This document shows positions 6,350 to 6,992 of a DNA stretch of 6,992 nucleotides, piece after piece. Positions within the stretch are counted from its first letter, which is position 1; every line of letters begins with the position of its first letter. Both the position numbers and the translations under genes were made by a program. This DNA is from CAYQZD01 sp964421875 (lineage in GTDB: Bacteria > Electryoneota > Tariuqbacteria > Tariuqbacterales > Tariuqbacteraceae): positions 1-6,992 of the forward strand of contig CAYQZD010000162.1 in assembly GCA_964421875.1 (NCBI GenBank), in the 5' to 3' direction. The notes beneath the pieces are model-generated. The model did no database searches. It was given only the letters and a program-made list of their open reading frames with translations, and was not told the origin of the DNA.

Positions 6350-6992
6350 TTATATTCTATCAATCCAGAGATAAATCGCGATAATTCCGGTTATAATGCG
6401 TATGAATTCCCCCACATCCCTCCAGTTTTCAAAGATAAATCCCTTCTTTTCCTTGATATACACCGTATCGAAGGGTTTGAGTTGAAGGTTCAAATCTGCT
6501 TTTCCTTCTTCCAGGATTTCCTTAAGGTTTACGATATTTGAGGCGAGAGTGTCACTCAAAGGGTAAACGTAGCATTCTTCAATATCAGCTTCCCGTTTGA
6601 AGCCGCCGGCGTCAGCGATGTAGTCGGTCAATCTGTTTCCCGGTTTGAAATCGACGGCTCCGGCATTAGCAACAGAACCCAGGACATAGACTTTCAGCGG
6701 TTGAATCGCTGTCACGAAAACGCTCACATCAGGATCTTTAAAATAAACAGAGAGCTTCTGTTTCAGCAACTGGGAAAGCTCGTCGGCGGTTCTATTTAAA
6801 ACATAGATTTCTCCCGCCATAGGAAAGGATATTTTACCATCCGGCGGAACGACCGCCGATATGTTTAATTCGGGATTACCAAAAACCATGGTTCTGATTT
6901 GGTCGCTGGGTTTTATGACATATCCTTCTTCTCCGGCGGCGGCAGCGATTCGCGGCAGGGTTAAGGCGAAGATTATGGAAAGGAACAGAATC
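6350..6992 (-). CDS. Wza/GumB-like polysaccharide export protein (5' partial)
   Basis: The reading frame runs off the right edge, leaving 213 visible residues; the start codon lies beyond 6992. A later ATG at 6889 is internal, because the codons before it encode the end of a signal peptide (a hydrophobic run ending PRIAAAA, then GEEG) and the first strand of the domain (YVIKPSDQIR). Next come the Poly_export domain (about 24-105, with VPPDGKISFPMAGEI), one SLBB domain (VYVLGSVANAGAVDFKPG to IADAGGF) and a C-terminal hydrophobic helix (VGEFIRIITGIIAIYLW). Family members form the outer-membrane or periplasm-spanning conduit for capsule or exopolysaccharide and work with a Wzc-type partner, encoded next. 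The size is close to GumB and much shorter than E. coli Wza. No lipobox cysteine is visible at the cleavage region, so it may not be a lipoprotein. Confidence 0.92.
   Translation of the reverse strand, partial: ILFLSIIFALTLPRIAAAAGEEGYVIKPSDQIRTMVFGNPELNISAVVPPDGKISFPMAGEIYVLNRTADELSQLLKQKLSVYFKDPDVSVFVTAIQPLKVYVLGSVANAGAVDFKPGNRLTDYIADAGGFKREADIEECYVYPLSDTLASNIVNLKEILEEGKADLNLQLKPFDTVYIKEKKGFIFENWRDVGEFIRIITGIIAIYLWIDRI

Noticed and set aside
6197..6541. A plus-strand frame of 114 codons overlapping the gap and the 3' end of the export gene.
   Set aside because: It is rich in Phe, Ile, Tyr and Ser as expected from AT-rich antisense DNA, lacks a ribosome-binding site and overlaps a well-supported gene.
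1..6992. Possible CRISPR array, tRNA or insertion sequence.
   Set aside because: No regularly spaced direct repeats, cloverleaf-like sequence or transposase-like protein was seen. The repeats present are few, palindromic and irregularly placed.

Overview
The window looks like part of the chromosome of an uncultivated bacterium from the Fibrobacterota-Chlorobiota-Bacteroidota (FCB) neighbourhood or one of its candidate phyla. The main clue is a secreted protein that ends in a type IX secretion (Por) sorting domain with the NPFNP signature seen in Zixibacteria, Marinimicrobia, Cloacimonadota and similar lineages. Base composition looks close to balanced. The exact phylum cannot be fixed from this sequence.

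All four recognisable genes lie on the minus strand, so transcription runs from the right edge to the left. In that order they are: (1) 6992-6350, a short Wza/GumB-type outer-membrane polysaccharide export protein whose start codon lies just beyond the right edge; (2) 5985-3844, a Wzc-type polysaccharide co-polymerase fused to a BY-family tyrosine autokinase; (3) 3651-1966, a secreted T9SS cargo protein with a CARDB-like domain; (4) 1682-291, a DHA2/EmrB-type MFS exporter. Genes 1 and 2 are the classic export/co-polymerase pair of a Wzy-dependent capsule or exopolysaccharide pathway. The polymerising and glycosyltransferase genes would have to lie outside the window. Genes 3 and 4 have no evident mechanistic link to that pair.

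The gaps are unusually long for a minus-strand cluster: 364, 192 and 283 nt, plus at least 290 nt after the exporter. They are full of palindromic material. The most interesting signal is a family of three related structured intergenic elements at 1881-1967 (+), 3698-3759 (-) and 6088-6176 (-). They share sequence blocks and three successive small hairpins, and the terminal hairpin shows compensatory base changes between copies. Two copies bracket the T9SS cargo gene in inverted orientation. Two bracket the tyrosine kinase gene in direct orientation. The copy at 6088-6176 would be transcribed in the long leader of the kinase gene, downstream of a good sigma70-like promoter at 6271-6299.

Unrelated short palindromes occur at 17-50, 150-168 and 1770-1796. 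I saw no rRNA, tRNA, CRISPR array or transposase. All comparisons were made by eye; nothing was searched against a database.
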